A DNA stretch of 64,000 bases from Bacteroidota bacterium (lineage in GTDB: Bacteria; Bacteroidota; Bacteroidia; 2-12-FULL-35-15), in NCBI GenBank assembly GCA_029237775.1, contig JAQZBR010000001.1, positions 310,001 to 374,000 of the forward strand, in the 5' to 3' direction. Positions 17,444 through 26,723 of the stretch are shown here, one piece after another. Positions within the stretch are counted from its first letter, which is position 1. Each line of letters begins with the position of its first letter. Below the pieces are notes generated by a model that saw only the letters and a program-made list of their open reading frames with translations, was not told the origin of the DNA and did no database searches. A program made the position numbers and the translations under genes.

Positions 17444-19858
17444 ATGCGAAAAAATTATTTTGCAGTTATCCTTTTATGTTTTGGTCTGACCTCTTTTTCC
17501 TATTCGCAAAACTCTTTGAAAGGCAGTGTAACAGATAGCACAGGTCACCCTGTACCATATTGTCCGATGGCTCTTTTAAATGTTTCCGACAGCACTCAGG
17601 CAAAAGGCAACCTTAGCGATAGCGCAGGACAATTCTTATTTGAAAACATTAAGCCGGGATCTTATTTTATTAAATTCAATGCAGTTGGCTACCGGCCGCG
17701 AATGAGCAATACTTTCATTCTTGATTCTGCCACTCACATTTCCTTACCTGCTCAAGTCTTAGGAAGTTCGTCTGTTAATCTTAAAGAGATTTCAATAGCA
17801 GAGTACAAACCGGTGATCGAGTTTAAAAAGGGAACAGTGGTGATGAACGTGGAAAATGACATTCTCACAAGAGGCAACACGGTGCTCGATCTTCTCAAGA
17901 GACTTCCGGGAGTGCAGATTGATGCGCAGAATAATATTACGATCAATGGCGCGAGCGGAGCGCGCTTTTTAATTGATGATCGCATGCAGCAAATGCCCTC
18001 ACCGCAAGTCATGGATATGCTTGCGGCAATGAGCGCGGATGCGGTCTCAAAAATTGAACTGATAAAAAATCCGCCCGCCCGATACGATGCTGCTGGCACA
18101 GGCGGCCTGATCAACATAGTTACAAAAAAAGCAAAAGTAAAAGGATATAACGGCAGCGTAGGTTTCGGAATAAGCATGGGAAAGAGATTGCGTGTGGGAC
18201 CAAACGGGACGTTCAATTATAAGGGAAAAAAGATCAGCGTATTTAGTAATCTCTCGTACGGATACTGGAACGGAATAAGTGAGAAGACGATGGAAAGAAA
18301 TATTATGACCGGAGGGAACACTGAAACAATCAATTCATATGCGACTGAACAAAGTTTCCAAAGAGTGTTTTCCGCTGGAGGTGGAATTGAATATGATGTA
18401 ACAAAGACAATGTTGCTAGGCCTTTACCTGAACGGCAGCTTCAATAACGATCACTACACAAACGTCACAGGAACTGTGGTTGAAAACAGCACCTTCCTTA
18501 ACTACAACAGATCAAACTCAAAAACAAACGAAAAGTTCAACACTTCATCTCCCAATATTAATCTTAGCCTTCTGCAGAAAATAGATACTACCGGAGGACA
18601 AATAAAACTTAGTCTTGGTTACAACAACTATTCTGAAAGAGAGATAACGAATTTCAATAATCAGTTTTATGACGCAAGCGATCTTCATGTAGCACCTGAT
18701 GCAACTTACGACCATCACGGCAAACGAAGCTTTAATGTTTTCACCGGTAAGCTTGACCTTAACAAAACATTTAAAAATAAGTTTTCAGTCGAAAGTGGGC
18801 TCAGTGCTAATATTGAGAACGACTATGAAAACACACGGCTCGTTTTCACGAATCAGTCTACCGGCTTCTTCACAGGTGACACAACATTCTACAACATTTA
18901 TGATTTCCGGCAGAATTTGTTGGCTGGATACACCACCCTCTCCCGCAATTGGGAAAAGATCGGGTTTAGTTTAGGGCTAAGAGCGGAAAACACTGATGTA
19001 ACTATTAAGTACATCAGTAACCAGTACATTTATAAACGTAATTATCTTACACTGTTTCCAAGTGCCAGCCTTGACTTTAAACTAAATAAAAAAAATTCGG
19101 TGACGTTCGCTTACAGTTACCGCATCCGCAGGCCACACTACGGAATGCTTAATCCGGTGAGACAATTCAACGACCAATTGAGCCTAACGGAAGGAAACCC
19201 GGAGATCAGGCCTCAATTCTCCCACAATTTTACTGTCGACTACAACTTCAATGAATTTATCACCTTAAGTGCGGGACATGACGAGACGAAAGATTTCACT
19301 TTCTGGTACATGTACACACCTGATTCTTCGCGCGTGAATGTCGAAACATTCACTAATCTTCCGCGTTTTACGAACTCATACATAAGCCTCTCAGCACAAA
19401 AGCGGATCAAATGGTACCGCTTCCAAACGTATATGGTTGTCACGCGGCAGGCATTTGAAGGTAAACTGATCGGACAGGATGTAAGCTCGCAGACCACTCA
19501 GTTTTATTTTAACCTGAATCAGGAATTTTATCTGCCGAAAGATTTCAAGCTGCAAATTTGGGCAGGACGCGGTACTGCATTCAGGCATGGACCTCAGCTC
19601 TATCATCCGCAGGGAGCTATCCACATCAGTGTAAACAAGACCTTTCTGAATCAGAAACTTGATCTTACATTTGGACTGTACGATGTGCTTTACAGTGATT
19701 ATTTTTCTCAGACCACGACTTACTCCAACCAGAATTTTTTTATGCGTGACCGCTGGGATTCGAGACGAATAAGATTTGTTATCAATTACCGCTTCGGAAA
19801 GATGCAGATCCAGCAAAGGCTTAACACAGAACGAGCTGCGGAAATAAAAACGCGCTAA
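17444..19858 (+). CDS. TonB-dependent-receptor-like outer membrane protein (beta-barrel family 3)
   Basis: 804 residues. The signal peptide (FAVILLCFGLTSFSYSQ) is followed by a carboxypeptidase-regulatory-like domain (~20-100, LKGSVTDSTGHPVPYCPMAL). A plug domain (~125-225) contains TRGNTVLDLLKRLPGVQID, SGARFLIDDR and YDAAGTGGLINIVTKKAK. A large 3-type outer-membrane barrel runs to the C-terminus. It would import a ligand or act as a surface transporter using TonB. There is no SusD partner next door, so it is not a classical polysaccharide-utilisation pair. The ligand is unknown. Confidence 0.9.
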   Translation: MRKNYFAVILLCFGLTSFSYSQNSLKGSVTDSTGHPVPYCPMALLNVSDSTQAKGNLSDSAGQFLFENIKPGSYFIKFNAVGYRPRMSNTFILDSATHISLPAQVLGSSSVNLKEISIAEYKPVIEFKKGTVVMNVENDILTRGNTVLDLLKRLPGVQIDAQNNITINGASGARFLIDDRMQQMPSPQVMDMLAAMSADAVSKIELIKNPPARYDAAGTGGLINIVTKKAKVKGYNGSVGFGISMGKRLRVGPNGTFNYKGKKISVFSNLSYGYWNGISEKTMERNIMTGGNTETINSYATEQSFQRVFSAGGGIEYDVTKTMLLGLYLNGSFNNDHYTNVTGTVVENSTFLNYNRSNSKTNEKFNTSSPNINLSLLQKIDTTGGQIKLSLGYNNYSEREITNFNNQFYDASDLHVAPDATYDHHGKRSFNVFTGKLDLNKTFKNKFSVESGLSANIENDYENTRLVFTNQSTGFFTGDTTFYNIYDFRQNLLAGYTTLSRNWEKIGFSLGLRAENTDVTIKYISNQYIYKRNYLTLFPSASLDFKLNKKNSVTFAYSYRIRRPHYGMLNPVRQFNDQLSLTEGNPEIRPQFSHNFTVDYNFNEFITLSAGHDETKDFTFWYMYTPDSSRVNVETFTNLPRFTNSYISLSAQKRIKWYRFQTYMVVTRQAFEGKLIGQDVSSQTTQFYFNLNQEFYLPKDFKLQIWAGRGTAFRHGPQLYHPQGAIHISVNKTFLNQKLDLTFGLYDVLYSDYFSQTTTYSNQNFFMRDRWDSRRIRFVINYRFGKMQIQQRLNTERAAEIKTR

Positions 19859-19990
19859 GTAACCAGATATTAAAAGGTTGAACTGAATCAAGTTTAATCT
19901 TCAGCGGATCGTTGTTCGCTTACTCCTGACATCTCATCTCGATAAGAAGACGATGGCATAAATCTTTTCATATGCTTTCAAAAAATCGTC

Positions 19991-21595
19991 ATGAAAGGAA
20001 AATTACTTCTAATTACAGCTTTGGCTACCCAATTGCTTAACGCTCAGCACCAGATAAACTGGGCAAAACAAATGGATCCGGGAACAGCTGCGTCAGGAAT
20101 CCAAAGCTTTCAAATCGGCACAGATGCTTCCGGTAACGTATATACTGCCGGCCAGTTTACCGGCACTGTTGATTTTGATCCGGGTCCAGGGGTAGTAAAT
20201 ATGAGTACTCCCACAGGACAAGGTGGCGGATACATTTACATATCCAAACTTTCCCCAACAGGTGATTTTTTGTGGGCAAAACAATTCACCGGTTCCACCA
20301 ATATGTATCCGAAAGCCATGGCCGTTTCAGCTACAGGAGATGTATATGTGTCGGGAACATTTGGTAATACAGTTGACTTTGATCCGGGATCCGGCACAGC
20401 TCAGTTAACCGCGATGAGTCCCGATGATATTTTTATTTGCAGGCTCGATGCCGCAGGTGATTTTGTATGGGTCAAACATGTCGGATCGGCTGGTTATGAA
20501 AGTGTTTCTTCAATGGAGTTCGCGCAGGATGGCGGTTTGTTGCTATCGGGTTTCGGGGATGCGGTAACTGATTATGATCCGGGAGCGCCTGTGCTATACC
20601 TCGGTGACGGTGGCTTTATAATTAAGCTGACAACATCAGGAAACCTCGTTTGGGCAACACCACTTAATGGAATTGCAACAGCTGTTGACGTGACTGCCGA
20701 TGGAACGATTTATCAAACAGGCAGCGATATGAGTTATATGACTCTTAATAAGCTTGACGCTTCAGGAACACTTCTCTGGACGAAAATGTTTACGGGCGGG
20801 TATATGACATCCGGAGATGTTACGCATGATGATGCAGGAAACATATACATGTCCGGCAATTTCGACTACATAGCTACGTGGGGAACGGGCACTGGGGAAA
20901 CACTGAATTCAACCGGTTCAAGGGATGCATTTATTATTAAGTTTGACCAGGCGGGGACTACACTCGATGCATGGACAATTGAAGGGCCGGGCTATTCAGC
21001 AATCGATCTCTTACAATTTGACAACGGAAGATTAACAGCAGCCGGATACTTTTCAGGTCCAACGGATCTTGACCCCGGCACCGGTGTTTCCACTGTTAAT
21101 ACAAACCCGACATCCTGGAGCGACATTGCCATTCTTACGCTCAGCCCCGCAGGAATGCTTCAGTGCCTTTCAGCAATCGGTAGCGGACAACCCGATTATC
21201 CAACAGCACTTACATTCACATCGGATGGAAAACTGCTTATTACAGGCCAGATCGGGGACACAACAGATATGGATCCGGGTTCAGGAACCTCAATGCTTTA
21301 TCAGCCCTCAAATTTTATAGCGAAATATGAGCTTTGCCAAATGATAGCAGGAGTTGAAGATGTAAAGTCACCGACAGTGTCATGTTACCCTAATCCGGCT
21401 TCAGATATTATCAACATAACAGCCAATGGAAATTGGATACTAAACATCTATAGTGTTGAAGGAAAGCTGGTGAAGCAACTGCGTTCATCAGATACAAAAG
21501 AGGTTGATATCAGTGACCTGATGAATGGCATTTATACCATTTCAATTGTACAGAACAAAACAACATCTTATCAAAAATTGATCATCAGCAAGTGA
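19991..21595 (+). CDS. T9SS-exported beta-propeller protein with SBBP-like D-x-DPG repeats
   Basis: 534 residues with a signal peptide (LLLITALATQLLNAQ). The body has at least five repeat units. Each carries a strand pair such as ISKLSPTGDFLWAKQF or ICRLDAAGDFVWVKHVG, then a loop with D-x-DPG-x-G (DFDPGPG, DFDPGSG, DYDPGAP, DLDPGTG, DMDPGSG). The acidic DPG loops may bind calcium, which is inference. The last ~75 residues (SCYPNPASDIINITAN to MNGIYTISIVQNK) are a type A T9SS sorting domain. Probably a surface-attached or secreted protein of unknown ligand. Confidence 0.85.
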   Translation: MKGKLLLITALATQLLNAQHQINWAKQMDPGTAASGIQSFQIGTDASGNVYTAGQFTGTVDFDPGPGVVNMSTPTGQGGGYIYISKLSPTGDFLWAKQFTGSTNMYPKAMAVSATGDVYVSGTFGNTVDFDPGSGTAQLTAMSPDDIFICRLDAAGDFVWVKHVGSAGYESVSSMEFAQDGGLLLSGFGDAVTDYDPGAPVLYLGDGGFIIKLTTSGNLVWATPLNGIATAVDVTADGTIYQTGSDMSYMTLNKLDASGTLLWTKMFTGGYMTSGDVTHDDAGNIYMSGNFDYIATWGTGTGETLNSTGSRDAFIIKFDQAGTTLDAWTIEGPGYSAIDLLQFDNGRLTAAGYFSGPTDLDPGTGVSTVNTNPTSWSDIAILTLSPAGMLQCLSAIGSGQPDYPTALTFTSDGKLLITGQIGDTTDMDPGSGTSMLYQPSNFIAKYELCQMIAGVEDVKSPTVSCYPNPASDIINITANGNWILNIYSVEGKLVKQLRSSDTKEVDISDLMNGIYTISIVQNKTTSYQKLIISK

Positions 21596-21700
21596 TGAAA
21601 CCTTTATTTAAAGTCCGTGGGCAAGCTGTAAAGTTTGTTTAATCATATCGGTATAAGGCAACAGGTACACTGTTTATATCACTCAAAACAAAACACATAC

Positions 21701-22123
21701 ATGATTTCAGAAGGTACATTAATACTGATAGAAGACCAAGATTCCGATATTCAGTTGTTTAAAGAGGCAGCCAAAGAGCTTGGCTTTGATAACAAGGTGA
21801 AGATCTGCAGTTCAGGTGAACAGGCCCTCGAATATCTGAAGGAGCTTGGCCCTAAAACCTTTCTAATTCTTTGCGATATGAATATGCCCAAAATGACCGG
21901 CATGGAATTAAAAAGAGAACTGGAGAACACGTCAAAAATGGTAAGCAAGACCATCCCTTTTGTTTTCTTCAGTACCGCTCAGGATGAAGCCTTACTGAAA
22001 GAAGCGTACGAATTAGGGGCCCATGGGTATTTCCTGAAGGGTGACTCGTATGAAGAATACCGTGATACTTTAGAAGTTATGATCAACTATTGGGATAGAT
22101 CTTTTCATCCTAAAGAAGACTGA
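21701..22123 (+). CDS. Single-domain response regulator (CheY/Rcp1-like)
   Basis: 140 residues from ATG 21701 (MISEGTLILIEDQDSDIQ); the ORF upstream of this is leader. The receiver fold is complete: acidic pocket IEDQDSD, phospho-acceptor Asp in LILCDMNMPKMTGMELK, Thr/Ser in FVFFSTAQDEA, and Lys in GYFLKGDS. No output domain, so it acts by protein contact. No kinase is adjacent; several stand-alone kinases and receivers occur elsewhere in the window. Confidence 0.9.
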   Translation: MISEGTLILIEDQDSDIQLFKEAAKELGFDNKVKICSSGEQALEYLKELGPKTFLILCDMNMPKMTGMELKRELENTSKMVSKTIPFVFFSTAQDEALLKEAYELGAHGYFLKGDSYEEYRDTLEVMINYWDRSFHPKED

Positions 22124-22183
22124 TCATATAGATCAACGGAATATTATTATTCGCTGATACGAAAGTCCGGGATGTGGCATTAA

Positions 22184-22528
22184 TTATTGCGCAAACGTAA
22201 ACATCAACAAGAAGGCAAATCCTGCAACAGCAATTAATCCGTGTCCAACGGCTAACCACTTTGGAAGCTTCTTTCCGGTAAGATCCCGGAAGATCAGCAC
22301 GAGTCCGCCAACCGCTGCAAGTATGAAGAGCACTAAGCTTTCCACAGGGCTTGGAGTGTGTTTCGTTACATAAACTATAAGCATTATCACCGCAGCAACA
22401 ACAAAAAGCCCGTGAACAAAAGCTGCAGCTTTAGGAGTTTCTTTGTTTTGCAAAACCAGTGAGAGCAGATAGATTCCAACAATCGCTCCCAATGAGAAAA
22501 GTCCAATAATGATGTATAATGTATTCAT
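22184..22528 (-). CDS. Small four-helix membrane protein, 114 aa
   Basis: Four hydrophobic segments: YIIIGLFSLGAIVGIYLLSL, AFVHGLFVVAAVIMLIVYV, LVLFILAAVGGLVLIF and VGHGLIAVAGFAFLLMFTF. Two halves each contain an H-G pair before a helix (FVHGLFVVA and VGHGLIAVA), suggesting an internal duplication. Family not identified. It lies 30 bases after the FAD/Rieske gene on the same strand and may share its transcript. Confidence 0.7.
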   Translation of the reverse strand: MNTLYIIIGLFSLGAIVGIYLLSLVLQNKETPKAAAFVHGLFVVAAVIMLIVYVTKHTPSPVESLVLFILAAVGGLVLIFRDLTGKKLPKWLAVGHGLIAVAGFAFLLMFTFAQ

Positions 22529-22558
22529 GTGTTTGGGTTTTGGTTTATACTAGGTTAA

Positions 22559-24052
22559 TTATAATTTTTTTGCAGGCAGATTTACCAATGCAGGTCCTTC
22601 AATCACAACTCCATCAAAATTAAAGCGGCTGCCATGACAAGGACAATCCCAGCTCTTTTCAGCAGAATTCCAGTTAACGACACATTTCATGTGCGTGCAC
22701 ACTGCGGAGCAAACATGTTTTGTTCCCAGCTCGTCTTTATAGACAGCCAGTTTCTCACCATGCGCTTCGATCACTTTTCCTTCACCCGGACGGATATCGC
22801 TTAACTCTTCACCTGTCCATGGAACATCCTTCAGATACTGCATCATGTTATCAGTATTCTCTTTAAAGAATTCCTTGAAAGATTTTATCGGGGTTACCCT
22901 GCTTAGCTTATAAGTATCTTCGTAAATATTCTCTTTCCCCAGGATCAGATCCGTAACTATCATAGATGCAAGCGTTCCATACACTAAACCATCAGTTGCA
23001 AAACCTGTAAGAAAATAAAGTGACTCACCATGTTTACCTATGTACGGCAAGCCGTCAGCCGGAGTGTATTGCTGCCCACCCCAGGTATGAGTAGTAGGCC
23101 CAACGTTAAAATGCGTGCGTAAGTAATCTTCAAGCTTTCTTACATATTCATTTGTATCATCACCCTGGCCGGTTTTATATTTATCACCAATTACCATAAC
23201 ATACTTTTTCCCTTCGCTTTTATACACACGAACAGAATGTTTTGGTTTGTTCATGCTCCAGAAAATCCCTTCAGGCATTTCACCTGATAATAACTCAGCG
23301 GCCACACCATGTTCCCGATAAGGTCCTAAAACAGTTTGCACCATGTACACACCCTTTGGAGTATGTGTAGCCATGATAATATGTTTTGCTTTAACAGTGC
23401 CATGAGCGGTATGTACAAGTCCATTCTTATCGTCTATGTCCACCACCATGCTCTTTTCGAAGATCTCGCATTTTCCCGAAAGGTTTTTTGCAAGTCCTCT
23501 TACATACTTCAACGGATTAAATTGCGCCTGGCCTTCCACCTTTATAGCGCCATGCACTTCGAACGGCAAACCAATATGTGTGTTTTCCGAAACGGTCAGA
23601 CCAGCCTCTGTCAAAGCATCCGTTTCGGCCTTGATGAAATCCTTTATATCATCATCTAAACCTTCCGCGAAATAGTTAAACGATGTACGATAGAAATCAC
23701 AGTCGATATTATACTTTTTAACATTTATCTCGATCATATCAATGGCACGGAAACGGGAATTAACAACTGTCTTCATAACATCGGCACCCCATTTCTTTTT
23801 GATCACCGACAAATGTTCGTCTACCGTACAGTAAAGATTCCCCGTGGAATTGCCTGTTGTTCCCAGTCCGATACGGTGAGCTTCAAGCACTATTACTGTT
23901 TTGCCCGCATCACTCAATTGCAAAGCTGCGGTAAGTCCCGTGATTCCTCCTCCGATCACAACTACATCTGCTTCCCTGTTCCCTTGAAGCTCCGGAAAGA
24001 AAATATCATTAGCTGCGGTAGACTCCCAAATAGAAAGTGATTTGTTTTCCAT
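22559..24052 (-). CDS. FAD-dependent oxidoreductase with C-terminal Rieske domain
   Basis: 497 residues. The N-terminal dinucleotide fold has VVVIGGGITGLTAALQL (residues ~30-46), with the DAO-type body following (FATDGLVYGTLAS near the FAD C-terminal part). The last ~90 residues form a Rieske [2Fe-2S] domain with C-x-H at about residue 451 (CTHMKC) and C-x-x-H at about 469 (CPCHGSRF). Such fusions (YhfW-like) are known in many bacteria; the substrate is not established. Cytoplasmic. The small membrane protein 30 bases downstream may be co-transcribed. Confidence 0.9.
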   Translation of the reverse strand: MENKSLSIWESTAANDIFFPELQGNREADVVVIGGGITGLTAALQLSDAGKTVIVLEAHRIGLGTTGNSTGNLYCTVDEHLSVIKKKWGADVMKTVVNSRFRAIDMIEINVKKYNIDCDFYRTSFNYFAEGLDDDIKDFIKAETDALTEAGLTVSENTHIGLPFEVHGAIKVEGQAQFNPLKYVRGLAKNLSGKCEIFEKSMVVDIDDKNGLVHTAHGTVKAKHIIMATHTPKGVYMVQTVLGPYREHGVAAELLSGEMPEGIFWSMNKPKHSVRVYKSEGKKYVMVIGDKYKTGQGDDTNEYVRKLEDYLRTHFNVGPTTHTWGGQQYTPADGLPYIGKHGESLYFLTGFATDGLVYGTLASMIVTDLILGKENIYEDTYKLSRVTPIKSFKEFFKENTDNMMQYLKDVPWTGEELSDIRPGEGKVIEAHGEKLAVYKDELGTKHVCSAVCTHMKCVVNWNSAEKSWDCPCHGSRFNFDGVVIEGPALVNLPAKKL

Positions 24053-24267
24053 ATTATATCGTTTTATAAAATTCTTGTAAGCGACCTATTCCGACAAATT
24101 AAATACCATCCGAAACGAAAATTGAGAGGCCTGACAGCAGCGGCTTCCAATGTTATCAAAACGTACCTGCAAAAAATCCGGGAAAGGGATTCCACAATTT
24201 CAAGCCTCTTTAAAATACTTACGATTACATTTTGTTATCAAAAGTCGGCAGGAACATTTCTCTAAAT

Positions 24268-24302
24268 AAAAAAAGGAAGGCATCCACATGCGCTTCCTTT
24301 TT
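24268..24302 (-). terminator. Terminator of the disordered secreted protein gene
   Basis: AAAAAGGAA pairs with TTCCTTTTT, with an inner GCAT/ATGC pairing around CCAC; seven T follow on the minus strand. Confidence 0.8.
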
Positions 24303-24322
24303 CACTTAAAAAAACTTGAAAA

Positions 24323-24766
24323 CTATCTTGGTGTTGCACCTACCTTATTTGAATCCTTCCCGCTGGCATCTTTTGGTTGTTCACCGGAGTTGTCACCATG
24401 ATCTTTCGGGTTGGTATTCTTATTCGGGTCATTCGGATCAATGGGCTGGCTCGTTTTAGGGTTTTTTGTCCCGTTGTCTGTACCTTTGCCACCTTTACCC
24501 TGACCGTTATTTCCCTGCGTGTTGGTCCCGGAGGTCCCGGTTCCTGTCTGGCTTCCGGATGTACTTCCATTTTGTCCGGAAGAGGAATTATTTTTATTCA
24601 CTTTTTTATCAGACTTCTGCTGAGCGTTCTTACCCGAATTCTGATTCGTGTTTTGATTACTTGTACCTGTTTGTTGATTACCCTGGCTTCCACCTGATGT
24701 AGTGGTTTGTGCTTCTGCTGCAAAGAACGCAAGCGACAAAGCACAACTTAAAATTATCTTTTTCAT
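24323..24766 (-). CDS. Secreted low-complexity (Asn/Gly/Ser/Thr/Gln-rich) protein
   Basis: 147 residues from ATG 24766 (MKKIILSCALSLAFFAAEAQ), which gives a classic signal peptide; the longer frame is leader. After cleavage the chain is almost free of hydrophobic residues: repeats of Gly, Ser, Thr, Asn and Gln, then a Pro/Asp/Lys-rich tail (DPNDPNKNTNPKDHG). It is expected to be disordered and periplasmic or secreted. Function unknown. Own terminator downstream. Confidence 0.7.
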   Translation of the reverse strand: MKKIILSCALSLAFFAAEAQTTTSGGSQGNQQTGTSNQNTNQNSGKNAQQKSDKKVNKNNSSSGQNGSTSGSQTGTGTSGTNTQGNNGQGKGGKGTDNGTKNPKTSQPIDPNDPNKNTNPKDHGDNSGEQPKDASGKDSNKVGATPR

Positions 24767-25051
24767 GATCGTGTCTTTTTTAATTATAGTCAAAACAATA
24801 TGCCATTTGAACAGTGGTATTTCTGGTGATTTCCTTTCTGGCCCTCGCATTCCGGCTCAGTATATTTACCCGAATTATTCATTACATATTTAGTTGCAAA
24901 ACGTTCCGAAGAGTGAACGAAGCCTTTTAACCCGCTCCGGCATTTGATCCTGGCTCCTAATGAGAATTATTTAAACATTTTCACACCAGATATCCTGTGT
25001 AAACAGGCACACTTTTTTTCTGTTAAAGACAAAAATTTAACCCCGATAAAT

Positions 25052-25606
25052 ATGAAAAAAACAGCCAAAAAACAACAAGCATCAGAAGAGTACGGAATCG
25101 AAGAATCGAAATTAATGAAGTTATTTGAGGACGGACTAAAAGACATTTACTGGGCAGAAAAAGCCTTGACTAAAGCATTACCTAAAATGGCAAAAAAGGC
25201 GACATCTGAAGAATTGATCGCAGCGCTTGAAGATCATTTAAAAGAAACAGAAGCGCAGGTTGAAAAGCTTGAGCAGGTATTTGAAGTGATCGGCAAAAAG
25301 GCGACAGGCAAAAAATGCGAAGCTATGGCGGGACTTGTCAAAGAAGCTGAGGAGATCATGAAAGAAAGTGATAAAGGCGGAATGCGTGACGCAGGAATTA
25401 TTTCTGCAAGTCAGAAAGTTGAACACTATGAAATTGCAACTTACGGTACTTTACGCACATTTGCGAGCACCTTAGGTTTAGAAGATGCTGCAACACTCCT
25501 TGATGAGATTCTGGAGGAAGAAAAAGCTGCTGACATGAAGCTCACGGAAATTGCTGAATCTACGATCAACATTCAGGCAGTTGAGGAAGTTGAAGACGAA
25601 GAATAA
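25052..25606 (+). CDS. YciE/YciF-like ferritin-fold protein (DUF892)
   Basis: 184 residues from ATG 25052 (MKKTAKKQQASEEYG), chosen because similarity begins here. The body fits the DUF892 four-helix bundle: LFEDGLKDIYWAEKALTKA, HLKETEAQVEKLEQVFE, then ISASQKVEHYEIATYGTLR and DEILEEEKAAD. The Glu/His residues are at the usual places for a di-iron site, though binding is not shown. DUF892 proteins are stress-induced in enteric bacteria. It converges with the cyanophycin operon and shares its terminator. Confidence 0.88.
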   Translation: MKKTAKKQQASEEYGIEESKLMKLFEDGLKDIYWAEKALTKALPKMAKKATSEELIAALEDHLKETEAQVEKLEQVFEVIGKKATGKKCEAMAGLVKEAEEIMKESDKGGMRDAGIISASQKVEHYEIATYGTLRTFASTLGLEDAATLLDEILEEEKAADMKLTEIAESTINIQAVEEVEDEE

Positions 25607-25628
25607 TTTTTTTATTCTTACAATCAAA

Positions 25629-25656
25629 AAAAGGGAGCAAAATGCTCCCTTTTTTT
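25629..25656. terminator. Bidirectional terminator between yciF-like gene and cyanophycinase
   Basis: AAGGGAGCA pairs with TGCTCCCTT across AAA. There is a T-run on the plus-strand side and an A-run on the other, so it can stop both converging transcripts. Confidence 0.88.
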
Positions 25657-25680
25657 TCAAACAATTAATTAACCCAAAAA

Positions 25681-26505
25681 TTATCTTGTTTGTTTTTCTT
25701 CAACACTCATAAGTAATTTCCTTTTCTCTATATCGAATCGCTTGCCTTCACTCAATACATGAAGTGTGAGGCCCTCGATTGTTATCGGTGATCCGTCAGT
25801 TATATCGATAAGATCACTGTATTTGATTGTTATCCCATCCACTATGGCAACCAATCCGGATCCGACCACTTCCATTTCATTGTTATAGATTATAATGGCA
25901 GTGTCCTCCCCCAATCCAACTCCTAACACTGATGGGTTAGCAGCTATTGTTTGTATCAGTCTGCCAAAACGCCCGCGTTGCGTAAAATGCGTATCTATAA
26001 AAAGTGTATTGATAAAATCGAGTCCGTTATTCAATTGCAGTTCACCTTTAATTAACGCATCCTGGCTGCTCCCCGAAACGATCATTGTGCTTGACATGGC
26101 AGCAGCACCCGCGCTTGTACCGGCAATAATAAAGTTCTTTTCTTTGAGATACCGTTCTTTAAGAACTTTAAGAAAACCTGTCCCTCCGAGAATTGTCGTT
26201 AGCTTTAGTTGATTACCACCGCTGAAATACACTATGTCACAATTCTTCAGATCGGTGAGAATTTCCTGATCGCTGGCCTTTTCGCGATTCTGAATATCCG
26301 CGATCTTAACAACGGCTCCAAGATCCCTGAATGCTGATCTGTAATCACCGGCAACCTCGTCCGATATATTTGAGGCCGTTGTAATCACCTGAACCACCGG
26401 TTTTTCTTTCCCACTAAGCTCAATAACCCTTTCAAGGATTATCTTACTGTCTTCTTTGTCTTCTCCACCACCTATCGCGACTAATATTCCCTTTGGATGC
26501 TCCAT
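25681..26505 (-). CDS. cphB: Cyanophycinase
   Basis: 274 residues from ATG 26505 (a TTG two codons upstream is the alternative). Serine peptidase of family S51, cytoplasmic. The nucleophile serine lies in IIAGTSAGAAAM (about residue 130), with GILVAIGGGEDKEDS at the N-terminus and DTHFTQRGRFGRL and GVGLGEDTA further on, all canonical for cyanophycinases. It cleaves cyanophycin to beta-Asp-Arg dipeptides. No export signal, so it acts on internal granules. Last gene of the cyanophycin operon, six bases after the DUF3606 gene. Confidence 0.93.
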   Translation of the reverse strand: MEHPKGILVAIGGGEDKEDSKIILERVIELSGKEKPVVQVITTASNISDEVAGDYRSAFRDLGAVVKIADIQNREKASDQEILTDLKNCDIVYFSGGNQLKLTTILGGTGFLKVLKERYLKEKNFIIAGTSAGAAAMSSTMIVSGSSQDALIKGELQLNNGLDFINTLFIDTHFTQRGRFGRLIQTIAANPSVLGVGLGEDTAIIIYNNEMEVVGSGLVAIVDGITIKYSDLIDITDGSPITIEGLTLHVLSEGKRFDIEKRKLLMSVEEKQTR

Positions 26506-26511
26506 ATGCAA

Positions 26512-26691
26512 TTATTTTCGTTTCAGGAACTCTTCCACTTTCTCAGAAGAGGTTCCCACTTTATTTACTGCTTCTGCTAACTGCTCTTTAGAACAATTAA
26601 ATTTTTTTGTCCAATACTGCACTTCATAATCTTCATGAATATTGACTCTCCCTGAATCCTGCGGATTACGTTTTTCTTTGCTGTCTGACAT
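26512..26691 (-). CDS. DUF3606-family small protein inside the cyanophycin operon
   Basis: 59 residues, read by hand between cphA and cphB. The start ATG 26691 opens MSDSKEKRNPQDSGRVN, followed by IHEDYEVQYWTKKFNCSKEQ and a helical tail with EKVEEFLKRK. The pattern D-x-x-R-V-N ... E-V-x-Y-W-(T/C)-K-x-x-x-(C/V)-(S/T) matches the small DUF3606 family. Function unknown; such proteins are common as short cytoplasmic stress-type ORFs. Spacing to cphA (32 bases) and cphB (6 bases) makes co-transcription very likely. Confidence 0.85.
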   Translation of the reverse strand: MSDSKEKRNPQDSGRVNIHEDYEVQYWTKKFNCSKEQLAEAVNKVGTSSEKVEEFLKRK

Positions 26692-26723
26692 AGTTTATTG
26701 TTTTTTTAAGGTTTATACTATTA

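Noticed and set aside
17752-18216. 154-residue minus-strand ORF inside the TonB-type receptor
   Set aside because: Antisense shadow; the plus-strand frame carries all conserved motifs.
24377-24702. Plus-strand ORFs opposite the disordered secreted protein
   Set aside because: They are antisense shadows of a biased repetitive coding sequence; the minus-strand frame has a signal peptide and a terminator.
24944-25051. N-terminal extension of the YciF-like protein
   Set aside because: The extra 36 residues are not DUF892-like and the ATG at 25052 fits the family start.
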